Shown: piece after piece, positions 1-9,522 of the stretch
How positions within the stretch are numbered: position 1 is the first letter of the stretch
Layout: the number at the start of each line of letters is the position of its first letter
Assembly: GCA_016712885.1 (NCBI GenBank)
Contig: JADJQF010000011.1
Coordinates: 62,001-126,000 of the forward strand
DNA length: 64,000 bases
Direction of reading: 5' to 3'
Source: Candidatus Flexicrinis proximus
GTDB lineage: Bacteria; Chloroflexota; Anaerolineae; Aggregatilineales; Phototrophicaceae
Notes under the pieces: generated by a model
The model's input: the letters and a program-made list of their open reading frames with translations, nothing else
What the model was told of the DNA's origin: nothing
Databases searched by the model: none
Made by a program: the position numbers and the translations under genes

Positions 1-638
1 AACCGCTTCGAAACGCGCCCCGGCTCGCACCCCTCATCACCGCGGTCGGCATCTCGTTCGCGCTCGAAGCGCTCTTTGCCTATATTTGGGGGGCGACCAA
101 CGTCAACTACCCCCGTTATTTACCGAATATCAACTTCCTGGCCGATGTGAGCCGTATCGTACGCTTCACCACCCGGGATCTGCTCCTGCTCGGCGTGACC
201 GTCCCGCTCATGATCGGCCTTACGCTGTTCGTCGACCGCACGCGCCTCGGTAAAGCCATGCGCGCGGCCGCCCAGGATCGCGAAGCCGCCGCCATGATGG
301 GCATCAACGTCAACCGCATCATCTCCATCACCTTCTTCATCGGCGGGGCGCTGGCCGGAGCCGCCGGCATGGTCTACGGTCTGTATCTCGGCAGCGGGCG
401 CTTCCTCATGGGCTTCGAAGCCGGCTTGTTCTCGTTTACGGCGGCGGTGCTCGGGGGTGTCGGCAATATCCGCGGCGCGGTGTTGGGCGCCTACATTATC
501 GGCATGGTCCAGGCCATGGGTGACCTGTATATCGGCGGTGAATGGTCGCGCATCCTGATCTTCGCGCTGCTGATCATCATGCTGGTGTTCAGACCCTCCG
601 GCATCCTCGGTTCAACCCAGAGTGTGGAGAAGGTGTAA
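1..638 (+). CDS. livH: Branched-chain amino acid ABC transporter permease LivH (5' end outside window)
   Basis: This is the inner-membrane permease of a liv-type importer for branched-chain or related amino acids. The reading frame is open from the first bases of the window and ends with TAA, so the N-terminus lies upstream. About 211 residues are visible. They are strongly hydrophobic and include the family's conserved stretch with RAAAQDREAAAMMGINVNR (the cytoplasmic ATPase-coupling loop) and a Gly-rich GGVGNIRGAVLGAYIIG segment near the end. livM follows after 2 bases and then livG and livF, which makes the assignment firm. The substrate-binding protein of the system is not in this window. 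Confidence 0.93.
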   Translation, partial: PLRNAPRLAPLITAVGISFALEALFAYIWGATNVNYPRYLPNINFLADVSRIVRFTTRDLLLLGVTVPLMIGLTLFVDRTRLGKAMRAAAQDREAAAMMGINVNRIISITFFIGGALAGAAGMVYGLYLGSGRFLMGFEAGLFSFTAAVLGGVGNIRGAVLGAYIIGMVQAMGDLYIGGEWSRILIFALLIIMLVFRPSGILGSTQSVEKV

Positions 639-640
639 GC

Positions 641-1772
641 ATGATCAACGCTCTGCGCGACAGATGGGCCGCTATTCCCAGGTGGGGGCAGCTAACGCTG
701 GTCATCCTCATCGTCATTTTCGTGCCGCCGCTGATCACCGTGGTCGAACGCTCAACCGGCTTTGGCCTGCTCACCCAGGTCAACCGCGCCCTGATCTATG
801 TGTGTCTCGCGCTCGGCCTGAACATCGTCGTCGGCTTCGCGGGGCTGCTCGACCTCGGCTATGCTGCGTTTTTCGCCATCGGCGCTTATGCCTTCGGCGT
901 CCTGACCTGGCCCAACCTGCGTATTGAAGCCAGCTTCTTTCTCGCCATCTGGGGCTGTGCGGCCGTGGCTGCCGCGTTCGGCCTCTTGATTGGCGCGCCT
1001 ACGCTGCGTTTGCGCGGGGACTATCTCGCCATCGTCACCCCTCGCTTTTGGCGAAATCATCCCCAAGCTGGCCCGCAATTTCGACGATATTACCATCCGC
1101 ATCGGCAGCTGGACCCTGGTCGAGAATTTCAATCTGACCAACGGGCCGCTGGGCATGAATCCGCTCGGCAGGCCCAGTTTCAGCTTCATCGAGTCGACCC
1201 TCAACCTTGCGCCTAAGACCCTCGATCCCGGCGTCAACCCGACATTCTGGTACTTCGTGATCGTGATCCTGCTGGTATTCGTGCTGTTCGCCTCGAACCG
1301 CCTCGAATTCAGCCGCGTGGGCCGCGCCTGGAAGGCCATCCGTGAGGACGAGACCGCCGCCTCGTTCATGGGCGTCAATCTCACCCGTGCCAAGCTCCTC
1401 GCCTTCGGCCTTGGCGCCTCGTTCAGCGGTCTCGCCGGCGCTGTCTTCGCCTCGATGCTCAATGCCATCGTGCCGGACATGTTCCAGTTCCAGGTCTCGA
1501 TCTTCCTGCTGATTATCGTCATCCTCAGCGGCCTCGGGAGCGTGTGGGGGGTGCTGCTCGGCGGCTTGCTCATCTCAATCTTCGACGGCGTGTTCCTCGC
1601 GCAAATCCTGCCTGCGCTGCTGCCGGATAGCGACGTTCAAAGCCTGCGCTGGGTCTTCTTCGGGTTCGGGCTGGTCGCCTTCATGATCCTGCGTCCGCAG
1701 GGATTGTTCGGCGCGGCCATCAAGAAGCGCGGCGCTCCGGCTCTGACCGTCAAAGAAAGGAACGCGGCATGA
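641..1772 (+). CDS. livM: Branched-chain amino acid ABC transporter permease LivM, interrupted by a single-base frameshift
   Basis: This is the second permease subunit of the liv importer. It starts with MINALRDRW just after livH and would be about 376 residues once the frame is restored. The first frame reads RLRGDYLAIVT and then goes wrong. The next frame continues with LAFGEIIPKLARN, the expected continuation in LivM. Removing one C from the C4 run at 1038-1041 restores ATC GTC ACC CTC GCT. Downstream the protein shows the coupling-loop motif WKAIREDETAASFMGVN and terminal membrane segments. It overlaps livG by 4 bases (ATGA). Either the gene is broken or the base is an assembly error; I favour the error because both halves look well conserved. 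Confidence 0.88.
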
Positions 1773-2557
1773 GCATTCTACTTGAAGCGCGCGGCGTCAG
1801 TAAGAAGTTCGGCGGCCTCACCGCCGTCGACACCTTCGATTACACCCTTGAGCACGGCGCGATCGCCAGCATCATCGGCCCCAACGGCGCCGGCAAAACT
1901 ACCTTCTTCAACCTCGTGACCGGCTATTACGTGCCGACCACCGGCGGCATCACTTTCGAAGGCAAGCAGATCGGCGGCCTGCGTCCGCATCAGCTGACCC
2001 GCATCGGTCTGGGCCGCACCTTCCAGACTATCCGCCTGTTTGGCGGCCTGAGCGCCTTGGATAACGTCCTCATCGGCATGCACCACACGCTCAAATCCAA
2101 CTGGTTTGGCGCGATCCTGCGGCCGCCGCGGGTCGTCAAAGAAGAAGAAGCGGCCGCGGAGCGTGCGCGCGAACTGCTGAACCGGGTAGGGCTGCACGGC
2201 TTTGATGAGGAAATTGCCCGCAACCTGCCATACGGCTACCAGCGCCGTCTGGAGATTGCCCGCGCGCTGGCGACCAATCCGAAGCTGCTGCTCCTGGATG
2301 AGCCGACCGCCGGCATGAACCCCAACGAAACCCATGAGATGACCACCCTGATCCGCAGCCTGCGCGAAGAGTTCCAGCTCACGGTGCTGATGATCGAGCA
2401 TGACATGCAGGTTGTCATGTCCATCAGCGACAAGGTCACCGTGCTGGATTACGGTAAGAAAATCAGCGAAGGCAAGCCGGCTGAGGTGCAAAAAGACGAA
2501 CGCGTCATCGAAGCCTACTTGGGCAAGCGCGCGTTGGAGATGTTGAAACATGGTTAA
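1769..2557 (+). CDS. livG: Branched-chain amino acid ABC transporter ATP-binding protein LivG
   Basis: This cytoplasmic ATPase of the liv importer has 262 residues, the usual LivG length. Walker A is GPNGAGKTT near residue 37, the signature region reads YGYQRRLEIARAL, and Walker B is LLLLDEPTAGMN, followed by the switch His in MIEHDMQVV. The PYGYQRR signature in place of LSGGQ is close to the LivG-type PYGQQRR and separates this subunit from LivF. The start overlaps the livM stop and the end overlaps the livF start by 8 bases, so the operon is translationally coupled. Confidence 0.95.
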   Translation: MSILLEARGVSKKFGGLTAVDTFDYTLEHGAIASIIGPNGAGKTTFFNLVTGYYVPTTGGITFEGKQIGGLRPHQLTRIGLGRTFQTIRLFGGLSALDNVLIGMHHTLKSNWFGAILRPPRVVKEEEAAAERARELLNRVGLHGFDEEIARNLPYGYQRRLEIARALATNPKLLLLDEPTAGMNPNETHEMTTLIRSLREEFQLTVLMIEHDMQVVMSISDKVTVLDYGKKISEGKPAEVQKDERVIEAYLGKRALEMLKHG

Positions 2558-3278
2558 TACGCCGCTGCTTCAGGTCAAGAATATCCACAGCTACTACGGC
2601 AATATCCATGCGCTGCACGGCATCAGCCTCGATGTTCATGCCGGCGAAATCGTGACGCTCATCGGCTCGAATGGCGCCGGCAAGAGCACGACCATCCGCA
2701 GCATCAGTGGCATCATGCACCCCCGTGAAGGTGAAATCTTCCTCGATGGCCAGCCGATTCACCATGTGCCTGCACACGATCTCGTCGCCCGCGGCATCGC
2801 CCAGTCGCCCGAAGGCCGCCGGATTTTCCCGCGTTTGACCGTCGTCGACAATCTGCACATGGGCGCATTCCTGCGCCGCGACAAGGCCGCCATCCAGCAG
2901 GATCTGGAATCGGTGTTCGTCCTCTTTCCGCGCTTGAAGGAGCGCGTGAAACAGTATGCCGGGACACTCTCAGGCGGCGAACAGCAGATGCTGGCGATGG
3001 GGCGTGCCTTGATGGCCCGTCCGCGCCTGCTGCTGCTCGACGAGCCGTCGATGGGCCTGGCGCCTGTGCTGGTCGACCAGATCTTCGAGATCATCGTCCG
3101 CATCAACAAAGAACAGGGCACAACCATCCTGCTGGTAGAGCAGAACGCGCTGATGGCGCTGGAGGTCGCGGCGCGTGGCTACGTGCTCCAGTCCGGCACC
3201 ATCGTACTGGCCGATACCGGCGCGGCACTCCTCAAGAATGAAACCGTGCGCAAAGTCTATCTGGGCGAGCTGGAATAA
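2550..3278 (+). CDS. livF: Branched-chain amino acid ABC transporter ATP-binding protein LivF
   Basis: This is the second cytoplasmic ATPase of the liv importer, 242 residues long. Walker A is GSNGAGKST, the canonical signature is LSGGEQQMLAMGRALM, Walker B is LLLLDEPSMGLAP, and the switch region is LLVEQNA. The SMGLAP wording after Walker B is typical of LivF rather than LivG. It is the last gene of the operon. A strong hairpin begins 40 bases after its stop codon. Confidence 0.95.
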   Translation: MVNTPLLQVKNIHSYYGNIHALHGISLDVHAGEIVTLIGSNGAGKSTTIRSISGIMHPREGEIFLDGQPIHHVPAHDLVARGIAQSPEGRRIFPRLTVVDNLHMGAFLRRDKAAIQQDLESVFVLFPRLKERVKQYAGTLSGGEQQMLAMGRALMARPRLLLLDEPSMGLAPVLVDQIFEIIVRINKEQGTTILLVEQNALMALEVAARGYVLQSGTIVLADTGAALLKNETVRKVYLGELE

Positions 3279-3317
3279 CCTCGGCCGGCTTGCAGCGAAC
3301 CTGAATCTGCAGCGACA

Positions 3318-3358
3318 AACAAACAGCCCCGCTCGGGGGAGAGACGGGGCCGTTTGTT
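3318..3358 (+). terminator. Hairpin ending the liv operon
   Basis: The arms at 3318-3331 and 3345-3358 are inverted repeats of 14 bases with one mismatch (AACAAACAGCCCCG against its near-complement), around a 13-base loop. The hairpin lies 40 bases after livF. The flanks are A-rich before and T-containing after, as in a rho-independent terminator, although there is no long T tract. The rest of 3279-3610 shows no other structure or gene. Confidence 0.7.
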
Positions 3359-3610
3359 ATGTTGGGGGCTGCCTGCAAATGCTTGAATGATCCTTCGGTG
3401 CAGCGCGCTGTTGAATGATGTTCATTGATGTTCAGGCGCAAAGTCTTATTCGTGTTAAGGCAATCACCAGGGTGTATTCATGAGCAGGCCGCCAATAAAT
3501 GGGCCGGTTCCGATAAGCCCGGACGTGGCGCATCATACGATATACCGACGAAGCCCGGCAAATGTCGCGTTTTATGGTATTTTCACCCCGTCCTATCGGA
3601 GATTACACGG

Positions 3611-4633
3611 ATGTTTCGGAAGTCCCCTATCGTTAGCCTCGTCGCTCTCTTTCTGCTGCTCGGGAGCGCAGCCCGCGCCCAGGACGCCACCCCAACTCCT
3701 GATCCTGACCCCTATCGCCTGCTGGAGCCGTTCACCATTGAAGCCATGCGCGCCCGCGAATATCCGGCAGGCGAGATCGCGCGGCTGCGGGTCTTCCAGA
3801 TCACCGACTTCTATACCCAGTATTTTATCGAGTACATGAGCGATGGCCTGCGGCTTCACGGCATCATGCAAATCCCGCCGGGACCGGGGCCGTTCCCCGT
3901 GATTGTCCTCAACCACGGCTATATCCGGCAGGCCGACTACTGGTCAGGCTATGAAACCTGGGAGGCCGCCGCCTACCTCAACCGGAATGGTTACATGACC
4001 GTCGCCCCCGATTATCGCAGTTGGGGCGACAGCGAATGGGGCGTGAGCCTGTTTCATGGCGGCCTGACCGTCGACGTCCTCAATCTGATCAGCGCCCTTG
4101 AAACCGTCCCGGAGGCGGATATGTCGCGTATCGGCATGTGGGGACACAGTATGGGCGGCGGCATCACCATGAAAGCGCTTGCCGTCGACGACCGCATCGA
4201 CGCGGCCGTGCTCTACGCCACCAACAGCGCGGATGACGCCGACCTTGTCAACCATTACGGCCCCGGCTGTCTGGCCGACCGCCGCGCCGGGCGCCGCTGC
4301 AATCGTGGCGAAGTCATCCCGGCGGACACCGATGGCGACGTATACCGTGCCTATCTCGATGCGGCCGAAGACGCCGATTTCCTGGCGCGGGTATCGCCCT
4401 GGTCGGTTCTGGGCGAGCTAACCGCGCCGGTCCAGATCCATATTGGCACTCGCGACACCGTCGTGCCGACTGAATGGTCCACCAAACTCTTCAACGCGCT
4501 CGTCGCCGAAGGCGTGCCTGCCGAATTCTACTGGTATGACGGCCAGGATCACACCTTTCGCGAAGACTCTTGGTTCCGCTTTATCGAGCGCGTCACCGAC
4601 TTCTTCGACCTCCACGTCAAAGGCGCATCCTAG
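3611..4633 (+). CDS. Secreted alpha/beta-hydrolase (dienelactone hydrolase / prolyl oligopeptidase-like)
   Basis: This is a predicted exported serine hydrolase of 340 residues. I chose ATG 3611 because it follows a GGAG site and begins a clear signal peptide (MFRKSPIVSLVALFLLLGSAARAQ-like, about 24 residues); an earlier in-frame start at 3425 would put the signal in the interior. The likely catalytic triad is Ser180 in GHSMGGG, Asp282 in IGTRDTVVP and His314 in GQDHTF. VLNHGY near residue 100 fits the oxyanion region. Two Cys residues flank an insert (GPGC...RRC) and may form a disulfide. The substrate cannot be told. It stands alone between the liv terminator and an interspersed repeat. Confidence 0.85.
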   Translation: MFRKSPIVSLVALFLLLGSAARAQDATPTPDPDPYRLLEPFTIEAMRAREYPAGEIARLRVFQITDFYTQYFIEYMSDGLRLHGIMQIPPGPGPFPVIVLNHGYIRQADYWSGYETWEAAAYLNRNGYMTVAPDYRSWGDSEWGVSLFHGGLTVDVLNLISALETVPEADMSRIGMWGHSMGGGITMKALAVDDRIDAAVLYATNSADDADLVNHYGPGCLADRRAGRRCNRGEVIPADTDGDVYRAYLDAAEDADFLARVSPWSVLGELTAPVQIHIGTRDTVVPTEWSTKLFNALVAEGVPAEFYWYDGQDHTFREDSWFRFIERVTDFFDLHVKGAS

Positions 4634-4635
4634 AA

Positions 4636-4803
4636 CGTGTCTCGCACTCTTGATTGGATCAACTCCCGGCAAGAGTTGACACTCCTACGCCTCTCACAGC
4701 GACTTGGTGGCGCCAGCGCCGCCAAGTCGCCGATGAGGGAGTCGAGAGGGGGACAACCCTCTCGCGGAGGTGTGGAGGCAGCGCCTCCACCAGCAACCTA
4801 TCT
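4636..4803 (+). repeat. Multi-hairpin interspersed element, copy A
   Basis: The element starts 2 bases after the hydrolase stop with the left-end sequence ACGTGTCTCGCACTC. It contains the central long stem GCGACTTGGTGGCG/CGCCGCCAAGTCGC at 4699-4730, then an AGAGGGG/CCCTCT hairpin, and ends with the family's GTGGAGGCAGCGCCTCCAC hairpin at 4772-4790. No coding sequence is supported in 4634-4899. Confidence 0.85.
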
Positions 4804-4899
4804 CATAGTCCCACAGCCTCTTGGCCTGATCGGGTACAATCATGAGCGAAACCTGCCGCTCTGAATGAACGACTCGAAGAGTCTCCGCGAGGAAGTCGC

Positions 4900-6734
4900 A
4901 TGACTTCGGAACAGATCTTTGTCGCGCTCGTAATCATCGTGCCGCTCGCGCTGGCGTTTGTCGACCGGATGCGTATGGAAGTTGCGGCGCTGCTTATCGC
5001 CGCAATTCTCGGCATCGCGCAGTTCCTGGGGATGGCGACGCTCGGCGCGCCGAACACGCCGTCTGAAGCCAACCGCGTGCTGATCGGATTGAGCCAGCCC
5101 GTCATCATGACGCTGTTCAGCCTGTTTATTCTGACCCGTGCGCTGGACCGCACCGGTGTGACGCGTTTGATTGCCCGCCGCGTGCTGGCCATCGGCGGGA
5201 CGGCCGAACCCCGCCTGATTATCCTGCTTGCGCTGACGACCGCGTTACTCTCGTTGTTCATGAACAACCTCGCGGCAGGTGCGCTGCTCATCCCCAGCGC
5301 TCTTGATATTTCACGCCGGACCGGCATTCATCCCAGTAAGCTGCTGATTCCAGTCTCGTTTGGCAGTCTGCTGGGCGGCATCGCAACCTACTTCACGACT
5401 GCGAACATCATCGCCAGCGACTTGTTGACCACAGCAAATCCACCCCAGGCTCCGCTGAATATCTTCGATTTCACGCCGGTGGGGGACTCATTGCGCTGGT
5501 CGGCATTGCTCTGATCGGACTGTTAGGTCCGAAGCTGCTCCCGTCGCGTCCGATCAGGGGCGCAAGCCGCGCCGTCCGGCGCTCAGGCAGCGAGTTGGAA
5601 GACCTGTACGCCATCCACGACCGTCTCTGGGAAGTGCGCATCAACCCGGATTCGCCGCTGGCGGGCAAACGCCTGGACTCCTCCGGCATTGGCGATACTT
5701 ACGGGGTGACTGTGATCGGCTCGCTGCGGTCTGACGGTCTGATTCATGTCCTTGAACCGGATGAAAGTCTACGACCCTCCGATCCGCTGGTCGTGGTGGG
5801 CCGTGAAGACCGCATCGTCCAGCTCCGTGACCAGGGCACCGTTGTGGAATCGGCGAAGTTCCGCCATGTCAGTAAGCTTGGGGTGGCCTTTGCGGAGGCG
5901 ATTCTGGCGCCGCGTTCCGGTGCCGTCGGCAAGACGCTTCGGGAACTGAATTTCAGGCAGACGTTTGGTTTGACAGTCGTAGCAATTCTCAAGAAGGAGC
6001 GCAGCTACCGGACCAAGATTTCGGGCCATCCGCTTGAGTCGGGCGATTCCCTGCTGTTGGCCGGCTCGCGCAAGGCGATCCGCGCCCTCCCAAGTACCCG
6101 CGACTTCATCGTGATTGAGTCGGATTTCAGCGATGAGACGATCGACAAACGTCAGGCCGTGTTGGCCTCTGCGGTGATGGTCGGCACAGTCGTGGCGTCG
6201 ATCTTCGGCATGCCCGTCTACCTGGCGGCGCTCCTCGGCGCGCTCATCCTCGTCCTCTCCGGCGTAATCACGATGCCGGATGTCTACGCGAGCATGGAAT
6301 GGCCGGCGCTTTACCTCGTTGCCGGCATGTATGCGGCGAGTCTTGCACTGCTTAACACCGGGCTTGCCGGCCTGATCGGTCAGCTGGTCGTCACGGTCGT
6401 CGAGCCGTACGGCCCGCTGGGCCTTGCCGCGGGTGTCTATCTGCTGAGCGCCGCGCTGACACAAGTCATGGGCGGGCAGGTCACCATGCTGGTCACCGGC
6501 CCCGTGGCGATTAGTGCGGCCATCAGCCTCGGCGTGAACCCGCAGGCGATCGCAGTTTCTGCCGCCATTGGATGTTCGGCCTCGTTCCTGACGCCGATCT
6601 CGCACCCGGTCAATATCATGGTCATGGGGCCAGGTGGTTACCGGTTTCGGGACTTCGCGCGCATGGGCTGGGTGCTTCTCGTGTCCAGCTTCATCATGCT
6701 GATGATCGGACTCAAGCTGTTCTGGGGTCTCTAA
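4900..6734 (+). CDS. SLC13-family permease with TrkA-C (RCK-C) domains, interrupted by a single-base frameshift
   Basis: This is a predicted sodium-coupled anion transporter (SLC13/YfbS type; the substrate could be sulfate, phosphate or dicarboxylate). The first part has several membrane segments and the conserved FMNNLAAGALLIPSALDIS region. The frame is lost at the G5 run 5481-5485. Adding one G gives PVGGLIALVGIALIGLLGPKLLP, and the second frame then continues to 6734. The restored protein is about 611 residues: N-terminal membrane half, two regulatory TrkA-C domains (about residues 220-400, with RINPDSPLAG and LRELNFRQTFGLTVVAI), and a C-terminal membrane half ending with SCSASFLTPISHPVN-like helices. 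Start ATG 4900 has a GAGGAAG site upstream. Confidence 0.85.
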
Positions 6735-6746
6735 GGGTGTATGTAA

Positions 6747-6934
6747 ACGTCAGTTATGGTTACCTTTCCGGGGGTCCACCCCGGCAGGAGATGGCTCTCC
6801 CTCACCTCTCATATTGGCGATTTTGAGCGGCAAAGCCGCTCAAAATCGCAGATGAGGGGTCAAGGGGTGCAAACCCCTTGCGAAGGTTTGGAGGCAGCGC
6901 CTCCAAAAACAGGCGGCTTATCCATAACTGACGG
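6747..6934 (+). repeat. Multi-hairpin interspersed element, copy B, with terminal inverted repeats
   Basis: The left end ACGTCAGTTATGG (6747-6759) is inverted at the right end (CCATAACTGACGG, 6922-6934), with only the last base differing. The interior is CCGGGGGTCC..., a GGAGATGGCTCTCC hairpin, the long stem GCGATTTTGAGCGG/CCGCTCAAAATCGC, an AAGGGG/CCCCTT hairpin and the GGAGGCAGCGCCTCC hairpin. The flanks GTATGTAA and GTATGTTA may be an imperfect target duplication. Confidence 0.9.
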
Positions 6935-7098
6935 TATGTTATGCACTTGCATTAGGTTCCCACCCGAGACTCGGTGGCGGTGTTTGCATTTCTCCACCCC
7001 TCGGTGCGAAAAGGCCGCGCCAGAGCGCTTTTTCGCGAAGAGGGAGTCGAGAGGGTGAAAACCCTCTCGCGCGGAGGTGTGGAGGCGGCGCCTCCACC
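6935..7098 (+). repeat. Multi-hairpin interspersed element, copy C
   Basis: It follows copy B immediately. The left end TATGTTATGCACTTGCA matches the ends of copies D and E. The central stem is diverged (GCGAAAAGG against GCGCTTTTTCGC), followed by GAGAGGG/CCCTCTC and GGAGGCGGCGCCTCC hairpins. The tandem arrangement with B suggests nested or adjacent insertion. Confidence 0.8.
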
Positions 7099-7118
7099 GA
7101 CAAAAGTCAGGCTGCTCT

Positions 7119-8366
7119 TTAGGCGCTGATCGGAACAGCTTCCGCGATCAGCGTATGCACGGCGCGCCGCAGTTCGTAAATGCCTGAAACTGTCGTGTCG
7201 CGTCCGGCATACACGCGGTTGGTCATCATCGCGACCACCAACTGCCGCTGCGGGTCGATCCACAGCGATGTCCCGGTAAACCCGGTGTGCCCGTAACTGT
7301 CCGCGCTGAACAGGTCGCCGCAGTTGGCGCCCTCTGCCGCTTTCAGCACCCAGCCCAGCCCGCGCCGCAGCCCGTCGCTTGTCACCTGTTCCCGCACCGC
7401 CTCCCGCATCAGCTCCGGCGCGACCCCGAAGACCTTCGACTGCCGCAGCCAGTAGGTCCCGAAGTTGGCGATGTCGATGGCCGTCCCGAACAGCCCGGCG
7501 TGTCCGGCAATGCCGCCGGCGCCGCACGCATTCTCGTCGTGGACTTCACCCCATGCGCGGCGCTTGCGCCACTCCGCATCGAACTCCGTTGGCACGACGT
7601 TCTCGTAGCGGATGCCGCTGGCCACCGGCCTGTAGGTGATCTGTTCGATCAGGCTTGGCCTCAGCGTCGCGCGGATCGCCTCGGCCAGCCCGCGCCCGTC
7701 CATCCGTGCTACCGCTTCGCCCAGCAGCATCAGTCCGATGTCGGTATAGCGCACGCGGTCGCCGGGGACGCCCACGAAATCCAGCGCGCACAATGCCCCC
7801 AGCACGCGCGCCCAGCGCAATTCGCGCGCCGCCGGGTCGGGCAGGTGGGGCGGAGGTGGCGCAGTGGCCGCCGCGAGTTCGTAGGTCCTGCGCCACGGCG
7901 GAAGCCCCGACGTGTGCGTGAGCAGCTGCCGGAACGTCACGCTCGCCGGATCGACCTGCTTCCCGGCGTACTCCGGCGGCATCGGGATCACCACCCGCGA
8001 CTGCGGCTCGTAACTGTCGACCACCGCCCGCGGGCTGATCGCCGCGAATTCCGGGACGATGTCCGCCAGCGGCGAATCCAGGGTGGTTTTCCCCTCGCTG
8101 ACCTGTCGCAGGAACGCTGTCACGGTGAACAGCTTGGTCACCGACGCCAGGTCGAACAGCATCCCGTCGTCAAGCGGGATATGCGTCTCCGGGTTCTGCC
8201 AGCCCCAATGGCCGTGGACTGAAAAGGTGTGCAATCTGCTCGCGTAAATGCTCACGCACGGTGCCGCGCCGGCACGGATCGCCTGCATGACGATTTCGTT
8301 CAACCGGCCCTCGATGCCCTTGGCTTCCGCGCCGAAGAAGTAAGTCTTGCTCGGGATTTCATCCAT
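7119..8366 (-). CDS. Serine beta-lactamase-fold hydrolase (class C / AmlE-YbbE-like) of the cell-wall recovery operon
   Basis: This family S12 hydrolase has 415 residues. The start MDEIPSK at 8366 overlaps the namZ stop by 8 bases and is preferred over an upstream start at 8396. The nucleophile motif S-x-x-K is SVTK (Ser75, Lys78). Downstream there is YTDIGLMLLGE at the usual Tyr position and HTGFTGTSLWIDP in place of the KTG box. No signal peptide is visible, so it is probably cytoplasmic. Bacillus subtilis has a homologous gene (ybbE/amlE) next to nagZ and namZ. The context suggests it acts on muropeptides; the exact bond is unknown. Confidence 0.85.
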   Translation of the reverse strand: MDEIPSKTYFFGAEAKGIEGRLNEIVMQAIRAGAAPCVSIYASRLHTFSVHGHWGWQNPETHIPLDDGMLFDLASVTKLFTVTAFLRQVSEGKTTLDSPLADIVPEFAAISPRAVVDSYEPQSRVVIPMPPEYAGKQVDPASVTFRQLLTHTSGLPPWRRTYELAAATAPPPPHLPDPAARELRWARVLGALCALDFVGVPGDRVRYTDIGLMLLGEAVARMDGRGLAEAIRATLRPSLIEQITYRPVASGIRYENVVPTEFDAEWRKRRAWGEVHDENACGAGGIAGHAGLFGTAIDIANFGTYWLRQSKVFGVAPELMREAVREQVTSDGLRRGLGWVLKAAEGANCGDLFSADSYGHTGFTGTSLWIDPQRQLVVAMMTNRVYAGRDTTVSGIYELRRAVHTLIAEAVPISA

Positions 8367-9522
8367 ACAACAGATACGGCAGTCGCCGCTCCTCAAAGTG
8401 CGCGATCACTTCGCGCTCCTCGTCAAGAATATCATCCGCCTTTGCATTCGCCTCGATCATCTGCCGCGCCCACGTATTGCCGATCAGCAGGTCGAAGTGC
8501 TGGTGTCCGTTGACCGGCTCGATCCACTCGAAGACATCCGGGTAGACGGCGCGCAGCGTCACGATCACGTTTAGCCATGTCCTGACCGGCTCGAAGTAGC
8601 GCAGGTCGGTGATATGTGCCTGCACGCCCTGACAATCCTTCCCCGCGTGTTTGCTCGCCGTGGGCCGGAAGGCATGCGGCCGGAACCGGACGCCTTGCAG
8701 ATGCAGCATGTTCAACCGTTCAGCCAGGTGGAAGCCGTCGATCCCCGGCGCGCCCGCGACCTCAAACGGCAGCGAAGTCCCGCGCCCTTCGCTCAACGTC
8801 GTGCCTTCGATCAGCGCCGAGCCGGGGTAATGCCGGGCGGTGGTGATTCCGGGCATGGCCGGCGAGGGCAGGATCCATGGCAGCCCCACCTCCTCCCACG
8901 GCATGTTGCGCGACCATCCGCTGACGCTGACCACCGTCAGCTTGCTCGGCGTCGGATTGAACTCCGCATTGAAATAACGTGCCAGTTCGCCCACCGTCAG
9001 CCCGTGCGTATTCGGGATGCTGTGGGCGTAGCGCCCGACGAAACTCGTGCTGTCCGGTTCCACATACAGCCCGTGGACCCTCGCGCCGAGCGGGTTTGGC
9101 CGGTCCAGCACCAGCACATCGATCCCCAGTTCGCCGCAGGCTTCCAACATATACGACAGCGTCCAGATATAGGTATAGAAGCGCGTGCCGATGTCCGAGA
9201 TATCCGCCACAACCAGGTCAAGCCCTTCGAGCATGTCCGCCGTTGGTTTCTTATGGTCGCCGTACAGGCTGTAGACCGGCAGCCGCGTGCGTGGATCGGT
9301 CTGGTCGCCAATCGCGACGCCATCCGGCACCGTCGAGAGCAGCCCATGTTCCGGCGAGAATAGTGCGCTCGGCCGAGCGCCCGGGATATTCGCCAGCAGG
9401 TCATAGGTTGGCGTCAGCAGGTAGTCCGTCGCCGCCGCATGTGTCAGCAGGCCGTACTTGCGTCCTTGCAGTGCGGAGAACTTATCGTATTTCACCACCT
9501 CGATCGCGGGATATACGCTCAT
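8359..9522 (-). CDS. namZ: Exo-beta-N-acetylmuramidase NamZ (DUF1343)
   Basis: The protein has 387 residues and carries the DUF1343 landmarks: GLLTHAA near the N-terminus, FSPEHGLLS, VYSLYG, DISDIGTRFYTY, VLDRPNPLG, and GTTLSEGRGTSLPFE. In B. subtilis NamZ removes MurNAc from the non-reducing end of peptidoglycan fragments. The start lacks a signal peptide, unlike a secreted enzyme, so here it probably works on imported MurNAc-GlcNAc or muropeptides. It overlaps nagZ by 4 bases (ATGA) and the next gene by 8 bases, so all three are co-translated. Confidence 0.93.
   Translation of the reverse strand: MSVYPAIEVVKYDKFSALQGRKYGLLTHAAATDYLLTPTYDLLANIPGARPSALFSPEHGLLSTVPDGVAIGDQTDPRTRLPVYSLYGDHKKPTADMLEGLDLVVADISDIGTRFYTYIWTLSYMLEACGELGIDVLVLDRPNPLGARVHGLYVEPDSTSFVGRYAHSIPNTHGLTVGELARYFNAEFNPTPSKLTVVSVSGWSRNMPWEEVGLPWILPSPAMPGITTARHYPGSALIEGTTLSEGRGTSLPFEVAGAPGIDGFHLAERLNMLHLQGVRFRPHAFRPTASKHAGKDCQGVQAHITDLRYFEPVRTWLNVIVTLRAVYPDVFEWIEPVNGHQHFDLLIGNTWARQMIEANAKADDILDEEREVIAHFEERRLPYLLYG

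Noticed and set aside
752..1573. Long open frame on the minus strand opposite livM
   Set aside because: It is a by-product of high GC content; the plus strand has clear LivM text in the same place and the antisense product has no family features.
4637..4864. Short frames inside multi-hairpin element copies (also at 6756, 26155, 46567 and 57467)
   Set aside because: They are made of palindromic repeat sequence, differ in frame between copies and have no ribosome sites.
6747..7098. Elements B and C as plain transcription terminators
   Set aside because: Some hairpins could stop transcription, but terminal inverted repeats, copy number and placement also upstream of genes show a mobile repeat family.
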